Below, one piece after another: positions 15,920 to 25,422 of a DNA stretch of 64,000 nucleotides. The stretch is taken from NCBI RefSeq assembly GCF_004087835.1, contig NZ_CP035119.1:2170001-2234000 (forward strand), given 5' to 3'. The DNA is from Halorussus pelagicus (GTDB lineage: Archaea > Halobacteriota > Halobacteria > Halobacteriales > Haladaptataceae). The stretch's first letter is position 1. Every line of letters starts with the position of its first letter. The notes under the pieces are model-generated. The model was not told the DNA's origin. It searched no databases and was given only the letters and a program-made list of their open reading frames with translations. A program made the position numbers and the translations under genes.

Positions 15920-16747
15920 TCAAAGTACGTTCTCGGGCCGAACGACCTCGCGCTCCGGGGCCTCGCCCCGTGCGACTGCGAAGTCGCCCGTCGCCTCGGC
16001 GTCCGGAAGCAACACCGTCGCGCCCGCGAGCAAGGGCGCGACCACGCCCGCGACGACCGTTCCGGGGACCGCGAGCGGCGCGCGGACCGCAACCTCGTCG
16101 CCCTGTTCGAGACCCCAGTCGTCGGCCACCGTGCGCGCTCCCGCGAGGAGGTCGGCGTGCGAGAACTCGCGGACGGCGTCAACGCCCGACCCGTCGCGCT
16201 CGTCGCGCGCGACGAGCGCGACCGCCTCGGGGTCTATCGGCGTCTCGGGGAACGAGGGGTTCTCGCTCCACACGTCGCGCTCGAAGTGTGCGATTGCGGG
16301 GTCGTCGGGCGGTCCGCCGTAGCCCACGCGCTGGCTTCCCGGCGGGACCTCGTAATCGCCGATTTCGTCGTGGGGCGCGACGACGACGCGGGCGTCGAGC
16401 GCGTCGGTCTCGGACCTGACGACGGAGTCGGCCGCGTCAGCGGTCTCCGGGAGACCAAACCGCGTCCTCGCACCGAGCAGGGCCGCCCCGAGCAGGGAGA
16501 AAACCGCCTCCGGTTCGGGGTCGTCGGCGACCGCGACGGTGGCGTCTTCGTGAACGCCTCGCCGCCGCCAGAAGTTGCCGGTCTTCAGCGCGGTCGTCCG
16601 AAATCGGTGAGCGTCGTAGCGCCGGTTCTCGCGCGGCGCGAGGAGAGCGGTGGCGCTCTGGCGCTCGTCGTCGTCCTGCGAGACTCGGTCCGAACCGGCG
16701 TCGTCGCTCCGGCGCTCGCGGGTCACGAGGTCGCCCAGTACGTCCAT
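15920..16747 (-). CDS. Orphan AMP-binding-like protein (half of an acyl-CoA synthetase)
   Basis: A 275-residue protein resembling the N-terminal domain of acyl-CoA synthetases. FSHADLLAGARTVADDWGLEQGDEVAVRAPLAVPGTVVAGVVAPLLAGATVLLPDA is split over about 200-255 and matches the region where such enzymes bind before the phosphate loop. The Thr/Ser/Gly-rich phosphate loop and the C-terminal lysine domain are absent, so it is not expected to form adenylates alone. Stand-alone proteins of this type are known in haloarchaea without a function. It lies behind the complete synthetase on the opposite strand. Confidence 0.6.
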   Translation of the reverse strand: MDVLGDLVTRERRSDDAGSDRVSQDDDERQSATALLAPRENRRYDAHRFRTTALKTGNFWRRRGVHEDATVAVADDPEPEAVFSLLGAALLGARTRFGLPETADAADSVVRSETDALDARVVVAPHDEIGDYEVPPGSQRVGYGGPPDDPAIAHFERDVWSENPSFPETPIDPEAVALVARDERDGSGVDAVREFSHADLLAGARTVADDWGLEQGDEVAVRAPLAVPGTVVAGVVAPLLAGATVLLPDAEATGDFAVARGEAPEREVVRPENVL

Positions 16748-16921
16748 AGTCGAAGAATTAGGAGTCGGTCGGAAAAGTCGCGTCGATTCGCGGCCGCGAC
16801 ACTCGCGGTTTGTTCCATCTCGGGGACGACTCCGGGCGCGACCGACGATTCTCGGAACTCGCTTCGACCAAAAGAGGGTGATTCCGTGCGGCAGTCGCTC
16901 GACCGTCCGCGAACCGAGAGA

Positions 16922-17113
16922 TTACTCGGCGGGGATTTCGTCCTCGAACTCGATCTCCGTGCTGTCGCTCTCGCCGGACAGCAACGTGACGAGCGCGACT
17001 GCGCTACCGGTCAGCAGTCCCATTTTCGTTCCCTTTCCGCCGCCAACGCGGGCGATGAGGGTGGTGAGTACGAACGCGACGATACCGCTGAGGAGGCTCT
17101 TTTTGAGTCCCAT
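16922..17113 (-). CDS. Small membrane protein, unknown
   Basis: A 63-residue protein with two hydrophobic stretches (LSGIVAFVLTTLIARV and MGLLTGSAVALVTLLSG) separated by a short basic loop GGKGTK, and an acidic C-terminal tail ending IEFEDEIPAE. The predicted topology is a membrane hairpin. It is free-standing between the AMP-binding-like gene and lonB. No family is recognised. Confidence 0.6.
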   Translation of the reverse strand: MGLKKSLLSGIVAFVLTTLIARVGGGKGTKMGLLTGSAVALVTLLSGESDSTEIEFEDEIPAE

Positions 17114-17284
17114 GGTTCGTTCTACGGTACGTCGCCTAAAAGAAATGTCTATCGCTTCCAGCGATTGGGAGCGAATCTCATGCTTATCTGGCGACCCACG
17201 GAGCGTCGATTCGGCCGACGAGCGCCGTCGCTCGCACTGTCGGAGTGAAAATACGGAGAAACGGTCGGAGTCGAGGGCGCGAGG

Positions 17285-19297
17285 CTATTGCGGACTCGGA
17301 CTGCCGGTGCCCTGACGGCCGACCTGTCGGTCGAGTGCCGACCCGGTGATGTTCTTCAGGCGGTCCACGAGACCGTCCTTTTCGGCCTCGCCAGCGAGTG
17401 CGACCTCCAGCACTTCGCTGATGTGGCTGACCGGGATGATCTCGATCTGGTCTTGATACTCCTCTTCGATCATCACGTCGTCCTCGTTGGCGGCCGGGAT
17501 GATGACGCGGTCGAGACCCGCCTTCGCGGCGGCCTCGATTTTGTGGGTGACGCCACCGACCGGCAGCACGTCGCCCCGGACCGACAGCGACCCGGTCATG
17601 GCGAGGTCTTGGGCGACCGGGATGTCTTCGAGCGCGGAGATGACGGCCGTGGCGACCGTGATGGACGCCGAGTCGCCGTCAACGCCCTGCTGGCCCGCCT
17701 GCACGAACTGGATGTGAACGTCCCGTTCGGTGATGTCCTCGTCGCTGAACTTCTTGATGATGGCCGAGACGTTCTGGACCGCCTCCATGGCCATCTCCTT
17801 GAGTTGGCCCGTGGCGATGACTTCGCCTGGTCCCTGCGAGGGCGTCACTTCGGCCATCACGGGGAGGACGATGCCGGAGTCCTCGCCCATCACGGCGAGT
17901 CCGTTGACGCGGCCGACGACGTTGCCCTGATTGACGGTGAGTTCGTAGTCCTTGCGGCGCTCGATGTAGTCGTCGGCGACCTGCTGTTCGATGGACCGCG
18001 AGCGGCGCTTGGCCTGCAGCACGTCCTCGCGCTCGGTCTGGTCCTTGTTCGCGGCGCGAGCGATGTCGCCAGCGACGCGGACGAGTCCGCCGAGGTCACG
18101 AAGCTTGAGCGTGAGGTGTTCCTTGCGGCCCGACCGACGCTGCGCTTCGAGGATGACCTCCTCGATTGCCTCCTCGTTGAAGTGGGGCAGACGCCCGTCT
18201 TTCTCGACCTCTTGGGCGATGAACCGGGTGTACTTCCGGCGCATCTCCGGGGTGTCGTCGATGGTGTCGTCCATGTACACCTCGTAGCCGTACCCCTTGA
18301 TGCGCGAGCGGAGCGCCGGGTGCATGTTCTCCATCGCGTCCATGTTCCCCGCGGCGATCATGATGAAGTCGCAGGGGACGGGTTCGGTCTGGACCATCGC
18401 GCCCGAGGAGCGCTCGGACTGGCCCGTAATGGAGAATTCGCCCTCCTGAATCGCGGTCATCAGCTTCTGCTGGGACCGGATGTCGAGGGTGTTGATCTCG
18501 TCCACGAACAGCACGCCCTTGTTGGCCTTGTGGATGGCTCCCGGTTCCACGCGGTCGTGGCTCGGAGTCTCCATCCCGCCGGACTGGAAGGGGTCGTGAC
18601 GAACGTCGCCCAGCAGCGCACCGGCGTGGGCACCGGTGGCGTCCTCGAACGGCGCGCTGTTCTGGTCGGCGGTGTTGATCAGCAGGTTCGGAATCATCGC
18701 GTCGTTGCCCCGCGACCCGTAGCGGAACGCGAGGTAGATGACACCCGCCGCGAGAATGCCCAACAGTGGTCGGGTAGCGATGAGAAGCGCATAGCCGACC
18801 ACGATGGCGATGATGACCCACATCAGGAACGACCGCATCTGGTTGCGCTTGCGGGCTTCCTCCTTGTGGGCGTCGATTATCTGCTCGCCTTTCCCTGCCG
18901 GAACGGTCCGAACCTTGGGTTCGTTACCGTCGTCGGGGTTGTGGTAGACGAGAACGTCTTGAAGGTCCTCCTTCGGCAGGAGTTCGCTCATCGCCTTGGC
19001 CAGCATCGACTTGCCCGTTCCGGGCGTGCCGATCATCATCACGTGACGGCGCTGTTTCGCCGCCTTCTGCACTACGTCGCGGGCGTGATCCTGACCGATT
19101 ACCTGATCCACCAGTCGGTCGGGAATGTCTATCTCTTCGGTGGTCTCGATGTCGAGTCCGCCCAGCAGATCGGCCTCGACAGCGTCGTCGTCAACGATGT
19201 CGGGCTCGATGTCACTGCCGAGGTCCTCGAACGCCGAGTCCCCCTGCTCGGACGCTTGCTCCTGCGGCGGAGCCTCGTTATCGGTATCCTTACTCAT
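17285..19297 (-). CDS. lonB: Membrane-anchored archaeal Lon protease (LonB)
   Basis: A 670-residue ATP-dependent protease. I chose the ATG at 19297 (MSKDTDNEAP); an ATG 28 codons upstream lies in the promoter region. Walker A is GTPGTGKS at 90-97, two membrane segments lie at about 156-193, and Walker B is GVLFVDEINTL. The C-terminal protease domain has the Ser-Lys dyad in GDSASI (Ser543) and VTHKIE (Lys586). LonB is the main membrane-bound quality-control protease of haloarchaea, which have no FtsH. It diverges from nadM. Confidence 0.96.
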   Translation of the reverse strand: MSKDTDNEAPPQEQASEQGDSAFEDLGSDIEPDIVDDDAVEADLLGGLDIETTEEIDIPDRLVDQVIGQDHARDVVQKAAKQRRHVMMIGTPGTGKSMLAKAMSELLPKEDLQDVLVYHNPDDGNEPKVRTVPAGKGEQIIDAHKEEARKRNQMRSFLMWVIIAIVVGYALLIATRPLLGILAAGVIYLAFRYGSRGNDAMIPNLLINTADQNSAPFEDATGAHAGALLGDVRHDPFQSGGMETPSHDRVEPGAIHKANKGVLFVDEINTLDIRSQQKLMTAIQEGEFSITGQSERSSGAMVQTEPVPCDFIMIAAGNMDAMENMHPALRSRIKGYGYEVYMDDTIDDTPEMRRKYTRFIAQEVEKDGRLPHFNEEAIEEVILEAQRRSGRKEHLTLKLRDLGGLVRVAGDIARAANKDQTEREDVLQAKRRSRSIEQQVADDYIERRKDYELTVNQGNVVGRVNGLAVMGEDSGIVLPVMAEVTPSQGPGEVIATGQLKEMAMEAVQNVSAIIKKFSDEDITERDVHIQFVQAGQQGVDGDSASITVATAVISALEDIPVAQDLAMTGSLSVRGDVLPVGGVTHKIEAAAKAGLDRVIIPAANEDDVMIEEEYQDQIEIIPVSHISEVLEVALAGEAEKDGLVDRLKNITGSALDRQVGRQGTGSPSPQ

Positions 19298-19438
19298 AGA
19301 ACTGTCCTGTACGTGTCTAAAGGCAGGGCTGGAGAATTGATATACTTTCTCCCTTGATTTGCCAGCGGGGGCCGCGCCCAATTCGACTCATTGCGGGCTG
19401 AAACTCCGGTTTCACTCGAACGGGGCGACTCGCCACCC

Positions 19439-19446
19439 TTATAAAA
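19439..19446 (+). promoter_or_regulatory. TATA element of nadM
   Basis: TTATAAAA at 19439-19446 starts 29 bp before the nadM ATG. It is the clearest TATA box in this stretch and would give an almost leaderless mRNA. Confidence 0.6.
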
Positions 19447-19467
19447 CCTCACCGTGGAACGATACGT

Positions 19468-19986
19468 ATGACTCGCGGGTTCTACATCGGTCGGTTCCAA
19501 CCCTACCACAACGGCCACCACAACGTGGTCCAGAGTATCGCCGAGGAGGTAGACGAGTTAGTCCTCGGTATCGGGAGCGCGGGCGATTCCCACAGCCGAC
19601 ACGACCCCTTCACCGCTGGCGAGCGCATCATGATGATTACCAAGTCGCTGGTCGATTCGGACCTCGTGACCTACGCGGTCCCCATCGAGGACTTGGACCG
19701 CAACTCGGTGTGGGTCAGCCACGTCCAAAGCATGAGTCCGGACTTCGACGTGGCGTACTCGAACAACCCGCTCGTCATCCGACTCTTCGAGGAGGCGGGC
19801 GTCGAGGTGCGCCAGTCGCCGATGTACAACCGCGACGTGCTGGAGGGGACGGAGGTCCGCGACCGGATGATCGAGGGCGACGACTGGGAGCGACTGGTCC
19901 CCGACGCCGTCGTGGAAGTGGTCGAGGAGACCGGCGGACTGGAACGGATTCAAAAAGTCAGTGATTCGGACAGCAACGGAGAGTGA
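19468..19986 (+). CDS. nadM: Nicotinamide-nucleotide adenylyltransferase NadM
   Basis: A 172-residue enzyme joining ATP and nicotinamide mononucleotide to make NAD. It begins RGFYIGRFQPYHNGHHNVV, the nucleotidyltransferase (H/T)xGH motif typical of archaeal NadM. It also has GSAGDSHSRHDPFTAGER and, later, the NRDVLEGTEVRDRM segment that binds the nucleotide. The length is normal for archaeal NadM. It is divergent from lonB and followed 149 bp on by the SAM hydrolase gene. Confidence 0.95.
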   Translation: MTRGFYIGRFQPYHNGHHNVVQSIAEEVDELVLGIGSAGDSHSRHDPFTAGERIMMITKSLVDSDLVTYAVPIEDLDRNSVWVSHVQSMSPDFDVAYSNNPLVIRLFEEAGVEVRQSPMYNRDVLEGTEVRDRMIEGDDWERLVPDAVVEVVEETGGLERIQKVSDSDSNGE

Positions 19987-20135
19987 GGCGAAGTCCGGGG
20001 CGTCTGAGGGTTTCTCCGTATAACTAGTGGCGAGTCCGAGGAGTCACGGAGACGTTGATTCGACTCGGAATCCCGACTCGCTCCCGATGACTCACAGACT
20101 GGTACGTTTTAGATGGCGGGAGCCGAAGAGCAACC

Positions 20136-20894
20136 ATGATAACGCTCGCTTCGGACTTCGGCACGCCCTACCCCGCCGCGATGAAGGGCGTGATGCTACA
20201 GCGAACCGACGTGCGACTGGTGGATGTCGGCCACGACTTCCCCCGACAGGACGTGCGGACCGCGGCGTTCTGGCTTCGAGAGGTTCTGCCGTACTTCCCG
20301 CCCGCGGTCCACCTCGTCGTCGTGGACCCCGGCGTCGGCACCGAGCGCGCCGCCCTCGCTGTGCGGGCGGGCGACCACGCGCTCGTCGGTCCCGACAACG
20401 GCGTCCTGCTTCCCGCGGCCCGCGAGTTGGCCGAGCGCGAGGGCGCAGACGTGGAGGTTTTTGAAGTCGAATACGCCGACCCGGAGAGTTCGACATTCCA
20501 CGGGCGAGACGTGTTCGCGCCCGCCGCCGCCGCGATTCACGAGGTCGGCGTCGAGAGCCTCCACGAGCGCGAGGACGTGGCGGCCGTCGGCGACTACGAG
20601 AACCTGCGCTTTCCGGAGCCATCACTCGACGGCGAGACGGCGCTCGGCGAAGTCCTCGTCGTGGACGGCTTCGGCAACGCCGTGACGAACCTCCCCGGCG
20701 AACTGCTCGACGGCCGGGAAGAGGTCGCCGTCGGCAGCGAGTCCGCGCCCGTCGCGCGGGCCTACGCGGAACTCGAACCGGGCGAACGACTCGTCACGGT
20801 CGGAAGCCACGGCAACGTCGAGTTGGCGGTGAACCGCGGCCGCGGCGACGAGGCGTTCGGCGTCTCGGTCGGCGACAACGTGCAAATCGAGTGA
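20136..20894 (+). CDS. SAM hydroxide adenosyltransferase (DUF62 family)
   Basis: A 252-residue protein of the S-adenosyl-L-methionine hydroxide adenosyltransferase (duf62) family, which hydrolyses SAM to adenosine and methionine. Typical motifs are the N-terminal ITLASDFGTPY, VVDPGVGT, LVGPDNGVL, STFHGRDVFAPAAA and VDGFGNAVTNL. The family is related to fluorinases and chlorinases but lacks their halide-binding insert. The gene is downstream of nadM on the same strand. The physiological reason for SAM hydrolysis in archaea is not settled. Confidence 0.93.
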   Translation: MITLASDFGTPYPAAMKGVMLQRTDVRLVDVGHDFPRQDVRTAAFWLREVLPYFPPAVHLVVVDPGVGTERAALAVRAGDHALVGPDNGVLLPAARELAEREGADVEVFEVEYADPESSTFHGRDVFAPAAAAIHEVGVESLHEREDVAAVGDYENLRFPEPSLDGETALGEVLVVDGFGNAVTNLPGELLDGREEVAVGSESAPVARAYAELEPGERLVTVGSHGNVELAVNRGRGDEAFGVSVGDNVQIE

Positions 20895-20928
20895 AAAGAG
20901 TTCGGTCGTTTAGCGAGCGGTTCCGCGT

Positions 20929-21198
20929 TCAGACACCCTTGCCAGCGTCGTCGTACCGGGCCGCGACGGTCACGAGACCGAACAGAAGCGCCAGCACGCT
21001 CGCGGTCACGGTCATGCCGAACGCGGCCATCGAGACGGGCGTCATCTGGAACGAGACGACGCCGAGCAGGTCCATCGCCACGGACCGCTCCTGTCCGGAC
21101 GCGCCGACGACGGCGCCGATACCGCCCGCCAAGAGGACGACGATGACGGAGACGGCGGCGAAAATCGGTCGGCTCGAAATCGTCGAGTCGGTGTTCAC
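20929..21198 (-). CDS. Small two-span membrane protein, unknown
   Basis: An 89-residue protein that begins with a GTG at 21198. It has two hydrophobic segments, IFAAVSVIVVLLAGGIGAVV and TVTASVLALLFGLVTVAA, on either side of a loop of about 25 residues. Such short hydrophobic proteins are frequent in haloarchaea and some lie near respiratory genes. Nothing here suggests a role. It converges with the SAM hydrolase gene. Confidence 0.65.
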   Translation of the reverse strand: MNTDSTISSRPIFAAVSVIVVLLAGGIGAVVGASGQERSVAMDLLGVVSFQMTPVSMAAFGMTVTASVLALLFGLVTVAARYDDAGKGV

Positions 21199-21254
21199 AG
21201 TCGGCCTTCGAACCGGCGGCGATTAGGCGTATCGGTCTCAGCCGTGGGAAACCC

Positions 21255-22058
21255 TCAACGATACCGGTTCAGACGCTCTTTCAGGTTCCGTGCGGCCTCC
21301 TCGGCGGCGTCGGCGTACGACCGCTCGGAGTCCTCTCCCGCGAAGATTATTCCCCGCGTGGAGTTGACCAGTCCCGCGCCGTTCGTGGCCATCGCGTAGG
21401 TCGCCGCGGCATCGGCGTCGCCGCCCTGCGCGCCGACGCCGGGCACGAGAAACGGGAGGTCGGGGACGCGCTCGCGGACAGTTCGGAGTTCGTCGGGCGT
21501 CGTCGCGCCCACGACGAGACCCACGTTACCGTTGTCGTTCCACTCGCTGGCGAGGTCGGCGACGCGCTCGTAGACCAGTCCGCCGTCGGCGAGTTCCAAC
21601 TCCTGTACGTCCGCGCCGCCGGGGTTGGAGGTCCGACAGAGCAGGAAACACCCGGCGTCCTCGCGGTCGAGGAACGGCGCGAGCGAGTCCCGGCCGAGGA
21701 AGGGGTTGAGCGTGACGGCGTCCACCGAGTCCAGAACCTTCGCGTACTGCCGCGAGGTGTTGCCGATGTCCGCGCGCTTGGCGTCGAGCAGGACCGGAAC
21801 GCCCGTCTCGCGGGCGTACTCGACGGTCCGCTCCAAGGCCCGCCAGCCCTCGGGGTCCTCGTAGAACGCCGCGTTGGGCTTGAACACGGCGGCGTGTTCG
21901 TGGGTCGCGTCGATGATGCGGCGGTTGAACTCCCAGCGCGGCAGGTCGGCGTCCCGAACTTCGTCGGGCAAGCGGTCGGTGTCGGGGTCGAGTCCCACCG
22001 AGACGATGCTGTCGATGTCCGCGATGCGGTCGGCGAGTCTATCGAAGAACGCGGTCAT
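21255..22058 (-). CDS. pyrF: Orotidine 5'-phosphate decarboxylase (PyrF, type 2)
   Basis: A 267-residue TIM-barrel enzyme producing UMP in pyrimidine synthesis. SVGLDPDTDRLP at 20-31 and the catalytic LDAKRADIGNT at 91-101 (Asp92, Lys94, Asp97) place it in the longer PyrF group also found in actinobacteria and myxobacteria. VPGVGAQGGD and a C-terminal STRGIIFAG form the phosphate-binding end. The start is the ATG at 22058; the open frame continues upstream without similarity. It is divergent from pantoate kinase. Confidence 0.95.
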   Translation of the reverse strand: MTAFFDRLADRIADIDSIVSVGLDPDTDRLPDEVRDADLPRWEFNRRIIDATHEHAAVFKPNAAFYEDPEGWRALERTVEYARETGVPVLLDAKRADIGNTSRQYAKVLDSVDAVTLNPFLGRDSLAPFLDREDAGCFLLCRTSNPGGADVQELELADGGLVYERVADLASEWNDNGNVGLVVGATTPDELRTVRERVPDLPFLVPGVGAQGGDADAAATYAMATNGAGLVNSTRGIIFAGEDSERSYADAAEEAARNLKERLNRYR

Positions 22059-22190
22059 TGCTCCCGGATTCTGCGGGTGCGGATACAAAGGCGTCGAATT
22101 CGTGTAGTGACCTCGGTTCGACGGCGCGATGTCCCGTCCCGAATCGCCGAGTCCCGAGGGTTCAAAAGGGATTCCGGCCAATTAACCGAC

Positions 22191-22982
22191 ATGCGAGCGT
22201 TCGCCCCCGGAAGCGTCACCGCCGTCTTCGCGCCCGCCGAGACCGCAGACCAGTCGAAGGGCGCGAGCGTGGCTATCGCCGACGGCGTGGTCGCCGACGT
22301 GACGCCCCACGACGACCCGCGCGCCGACCCCCTCGTCACGGTCGATGGCGAGCGAACCGACTTCGACCCCGTAGAGCGCGCGCTCCGGAAACTGGACGTA
22401 CCAGCGCGCGCCGACCTCATCGCCAAGATTCCCATCGGCCGGGGGTTCGGTGCAAGCGGGGCCGCAACTCTCGCCGCTGTCGTCGCCGCGAACGCCGAGT
22501 TCGGACTCGACCGCTCGCGCGAGCAACTGGTCGAACTCGCCCACCGCGCGGAAGTCGAGGCAGGGACCGGTCTCGGCGACGTGTTCGTCCAGAACCGCGG
22601 CGGTCTGGTCGTCGGCGACGGCGGCGACCCTCGAAAATACGAGCGCGAGACACCCATCGAGTACGCCTCGTTCGGTCCTATCGCCACCGAGGAGGCGCTG
22701 GCCGACGAGGACTTGATGGCCCGCGTCGCCCGCGAGGGGTCGGCCACTATCGACGCGCTCCCTGACGACCTCTCGCTGGCGCGTCTAACCCGCGACTCGT
22801 GGCAGTTCGCGCGAGCCATCGGCCTACCGACCGAGGCGGTCCGCGAGACCGTCGCCGAGGTGGAGTCGGCGGGCGGTGTCGCCAGCATGGCGATGGTCGG
22901 CGAGACGGTGTTCGCGGTGGGCGTCGAGGGCGTGTTGGACCGTCGGACCGAAGTGTGTTCGGAGGGCGCGCAACTGCGGTGA
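22191..22982 (+). CDS. Pantoate kinase (GHMP kinase, CoA biosynthesis)
   Basis: A 263-residue kinase of the archaeal pantoate kinase family, which makes 4-phosphopantoate, the archaeal route to coenzyme A. The ATP-binding GHMP motif is IPIGRGFGASGAA at 80-92. The N-terminal MRAFAPGSVTAVF is the usual first strand, and AEVEAGTGLGDVF is the second GHMP motif. The start is the ATG at 22191, 132 bp from the divergent pyrF start. The window also contains mfnA, which supplies beta-alanine for the same cofactor. Confidence 0.92.
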   Translation: MRAFAPGSVTAVFAPAETADQSKGASVAIADGVVADVTPHDDPRADPLVTVDGERTDFDPVERALRKLDVPARADLIAKIPIGRGFGASGAATLAAVVAANAEFGLDRSREQLVELAHRAEVEAGTGLGDVFVQNRGGLVVGDGGDPRKYERETPIEYASFGPIATEEALADEDLMARVAREGSATIDALPDDLSLARLTRDSWQFARAIGLPTEAVRETVAEVESAGGVASMAMVGETVFAVGVEGVLDRRTEVCSEGAQLR

Positions 22983-23262
22983 CCGTCACCCGACCGGTCC
23001 GTCGCAGAGGCTGACCACCGTTCCGTCGCCGAGCGATGATCACCGTTCCGCCGCCGAGAGTCGCCGCCGATTCTGCCACCGAGATTAAGACGACGGTGAG
23101 TGTGATTTCGAACCCCGACAGGGGTGGAGACCACACGATGACACGGACAGAACGCGGCGGCGTCACGGTAGCACAGGAGCGCGCGACTATTTCTTTCTCC
23201 GCTTCCCCGCTCGCAGACCTACGCGCCAGCACCGCGGCAACTCCGACCGAGGTGGAGTCCCG

Positions 23263-24349
23263 ATGAGCGTGGACCTGAAACCCGTTGAGGAGCAGGTGAT
23301 GGTCATCACCGGCGCGTCGTCGGGCGTCGGCCTGACGACGGCGCGAATGGCCGCCGAGCGCGGCGCACGGGTGGTCCTTGCGGCCCGGAGCGAGGACGCC
23401 CTGCGCGAGTTGACCGACGAGATACGGGAGTTCGGCGGAGACGCGACCTACGTCGTCGCCGACGTGAGCGACCGCGACGACGTTCGCAGAATCGCGGAGA
23501 CGGCGCGGGACGAATACGGCGGGTTCGACACGTGGGTCAACGTCGCGGGCGCGTTCCTCTACGGGAAGTTGGTGGACACGCCGGTCGAAGACATGCGCGA
23601 GCAGTTCGACACCAACGTCTGGGGCCTGCTCTACGGGTCGCTCGAAGCGGCCGAACACCTGACGGAGCACGGCGGCGCGATAATCAACATCGGGAGCGTC
23701 GCCTCCGACCGCGCCATCCCGATACAGGGCAGTTACTCGGCGAGCAAACACGCCGTCAAGGGGTTCACGGACGCACTCCGGATGGAACTTCAACGGGACG
23801 GCGCGCCGATTTCGGTCACACTGGTCAAGCCCGCGTCCATCGACACGCCGTACTCCGACCACGCGAAGAACTACATGGACGAGGAGGCGACGCTCCCGCC
23901 GCCACTCTACACGCCCGAGACGGTAGCGCGGGCGATTCTGCACGCCGCGGAGCATCCCCAGCGGGACGTGCGGCGGCGGCGGTGCCAAGGGCATGGCGGC
24001 CCTCGGCTACTACGCCGCCGGACTGATGGATACCATCATGGAGACGTTGTTCGTCCCGATGCAGAAGAAAGACCGCCCGGCGCGCCCGCAGACGGAGAGT
24101 CAGAACAACATCGACAGCCCCACGGGTGAACTCGAAGCGCGCGGCGACTACGACCGACACGTCTCCGAGTCGAGCGCCTACACCGAGACCGCGCAGCGCC
24201 GAAGTCTGACCGGCCTCGCGCTCGCCGGTCTCAGAGCGGTTGGACTGGCGCTGTACGGTCGGTATCAGTCGAAGCGCCGCGGTGCGGAGTCGCGTGAGCG
24301 CGAGGAGGAACAGTCCAGCGAGTCCGCGGTGCGGATACCGCGAAACTGA
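23263..24349 (+). pseudogene. SDR-family oxidoreductase, interrupted by a frameshift
   Basis: The first frame gives a normal short-chain dehydrogenase: the NAD(P) motif TGASSGVG at 16-23, NVAG at 93-96, the serine of the INIGSVAS region, and YSASK with Tyr158 and Lys162. After HAAEHPQRDV it becomes nonsense, while the +1 frame continues with GGGGAKGMAALGYYAAGLMD and a basic tail to the stop at 24349. The shift lies in a GGC repeat around 23968-23982. The net change is one extra base or two missing. It may be a real inactivation or a sequence error. Either way the catalytic domain is intact and only the C-terminal 120 residues are displaced. Confidence 0.82.
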
Positions 24350-24518
24350 CGCTCCGGTAAATAGTCTAATTAACCTAAAGATATTTACGTCGGGAGAAGA
24401 TACAGTAAAACGAGCGCGTGGTGTCCGCGTGGAGCCTGCGTGACCATGGCCCGGAAGTCCGAGAACGCAAGTTCGACGGGCGTCGATGATGGACGTGGAC
24501 GTAGGAACTGACACCGAC

Positions 24519-25328
24519 TCATATCTGGGATAATTGGTCGGCTAGCCTCGAAAATCCGCGTTTCTCTGCGGAGTGAACTACAGGTGTTAGCGAGTCCGTC
24601 ATCGGATACTCACCGTTTCCGACTGCAACGTAACCCTCGTACCAGCACCGAATTCGCTCACGGACGGTTCGACCGCGTTTCGTCGGCACGGGTGTTCGCT
24701 CGTATCTTGCTTGGGACTGGAAAAGTGAACTGTATGCTTTGCCCCACTCGTCTGCGTATTCACGCTTCGATTCGGGAGACGGTGGAGTCACCGCAGTACA
24801 GTCGCTCGAATCTGTAATCTGATGTGCGAGATGACTTGCAAGGATGTCCGCGAGTAAGGCAGTTGGAAAATACTGTTCGGCACGGATACAGTGAGTCGTC
24901 GGCGGAATTTCGGAAACAATACCATCGATAGCCTTCACAAACGCCTCAGCTTTCGTTTTGCCTCCGTCCACCAGAACGAGCGTCTCTGAATTGGTGAGTT
25001 CCGAAACGAGAAGCGCCGACTGGACTGCCTCAACACGTTCCGGATTAGAGCCGTCTTTGCCGAGATGAGTCGTTGTCAGAACTGATACCGGAGCATCACG
25101 ACGAACAGTGTCGAAGAAATCGATGTTCGAGTCGTACTGTAGGTCGCTCGCTTTATCGAGAAACGGACGGAAACTAGCTTTTGAAGTGGTATAAAGCGAG
25201 TCGAGTACGGCCCACTCTTCGGTTCGTGTGGCCGGAACTGCGACAGTAACCGTGACAGAATCAACCGTACTTGCGTCGAGCGCGATAGACCGCGAAAGGT
25301 TCGTGTCGCCAGCGTCAAATTGATTCAC
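24519..25328 (-). CDS. Low-GC orphan protein, possible RNase H-like fold
   Basis: About 269 residues if translation begins at the GTG at 25328. An ATG at 25436 in the same frame would overlap the thermosome stop codon. The gene is much more AT-rich than its neighbours. I see no named family. Asp residues fall on a first beta-strand (SIALDAS, Asp18), a middle strand (LVLVDGGKTKAEAF, Asp121) and a following helix (ALLADILASHLAHQ, Asp161). That spacing is reminiscent of RNase H-fold nucleases such as DUF3800, but this is inference only. The C-terminal third is basic (KRGRTVRERIRCWYEG). It looks like an acquired accessory gene. Confidence 0.6.
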   Translation of the reverse strand: MNQFDAGDTNLSRSIALDASTVDSVTVTVAVPATRTEEWAVLDSLYTTSKASFRPFLDKASDLQYDSNIDFFDTVRRDAPVSVLTTTHLGKDGSNPERVEAVQSALLVSELTNSETLVLVDGGKTKAEAFVKAIDGIVSEIPPTTHCIRAEQYFPTALLADILASHLAHQITDSSDCTAVTPPSPESKREYADEWGKAYSSLFQSQARYERTPVPTKRGRTVRERIRCWYEGYVAVGNGEYPMTDSLTPVVHSAEKRGFSRLADQLSQI

Positions 25329-25422
25329 GTCTTTGTAGTCAATAATGACTAAGATGGCGTAAGAATATTCCGATAGAAACCGAAACGAGGCGCCAATTCG
25401 ACTCAAAAAGTAGGCGGTTCGG

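Noticed and set aside
17288-19357. A 689-codon frame opposite lonB
   Set aside because: Shadow of lonB, no recognisable protein and no promoter.
23036-23266. A 76-codon frame before the SDR gene, with a short direct repeat ACCGTTCCG
   Set aside because: Composition is irregular, no family pattern, and it runs into the SDR start. The repeat is too short to be meaningful.
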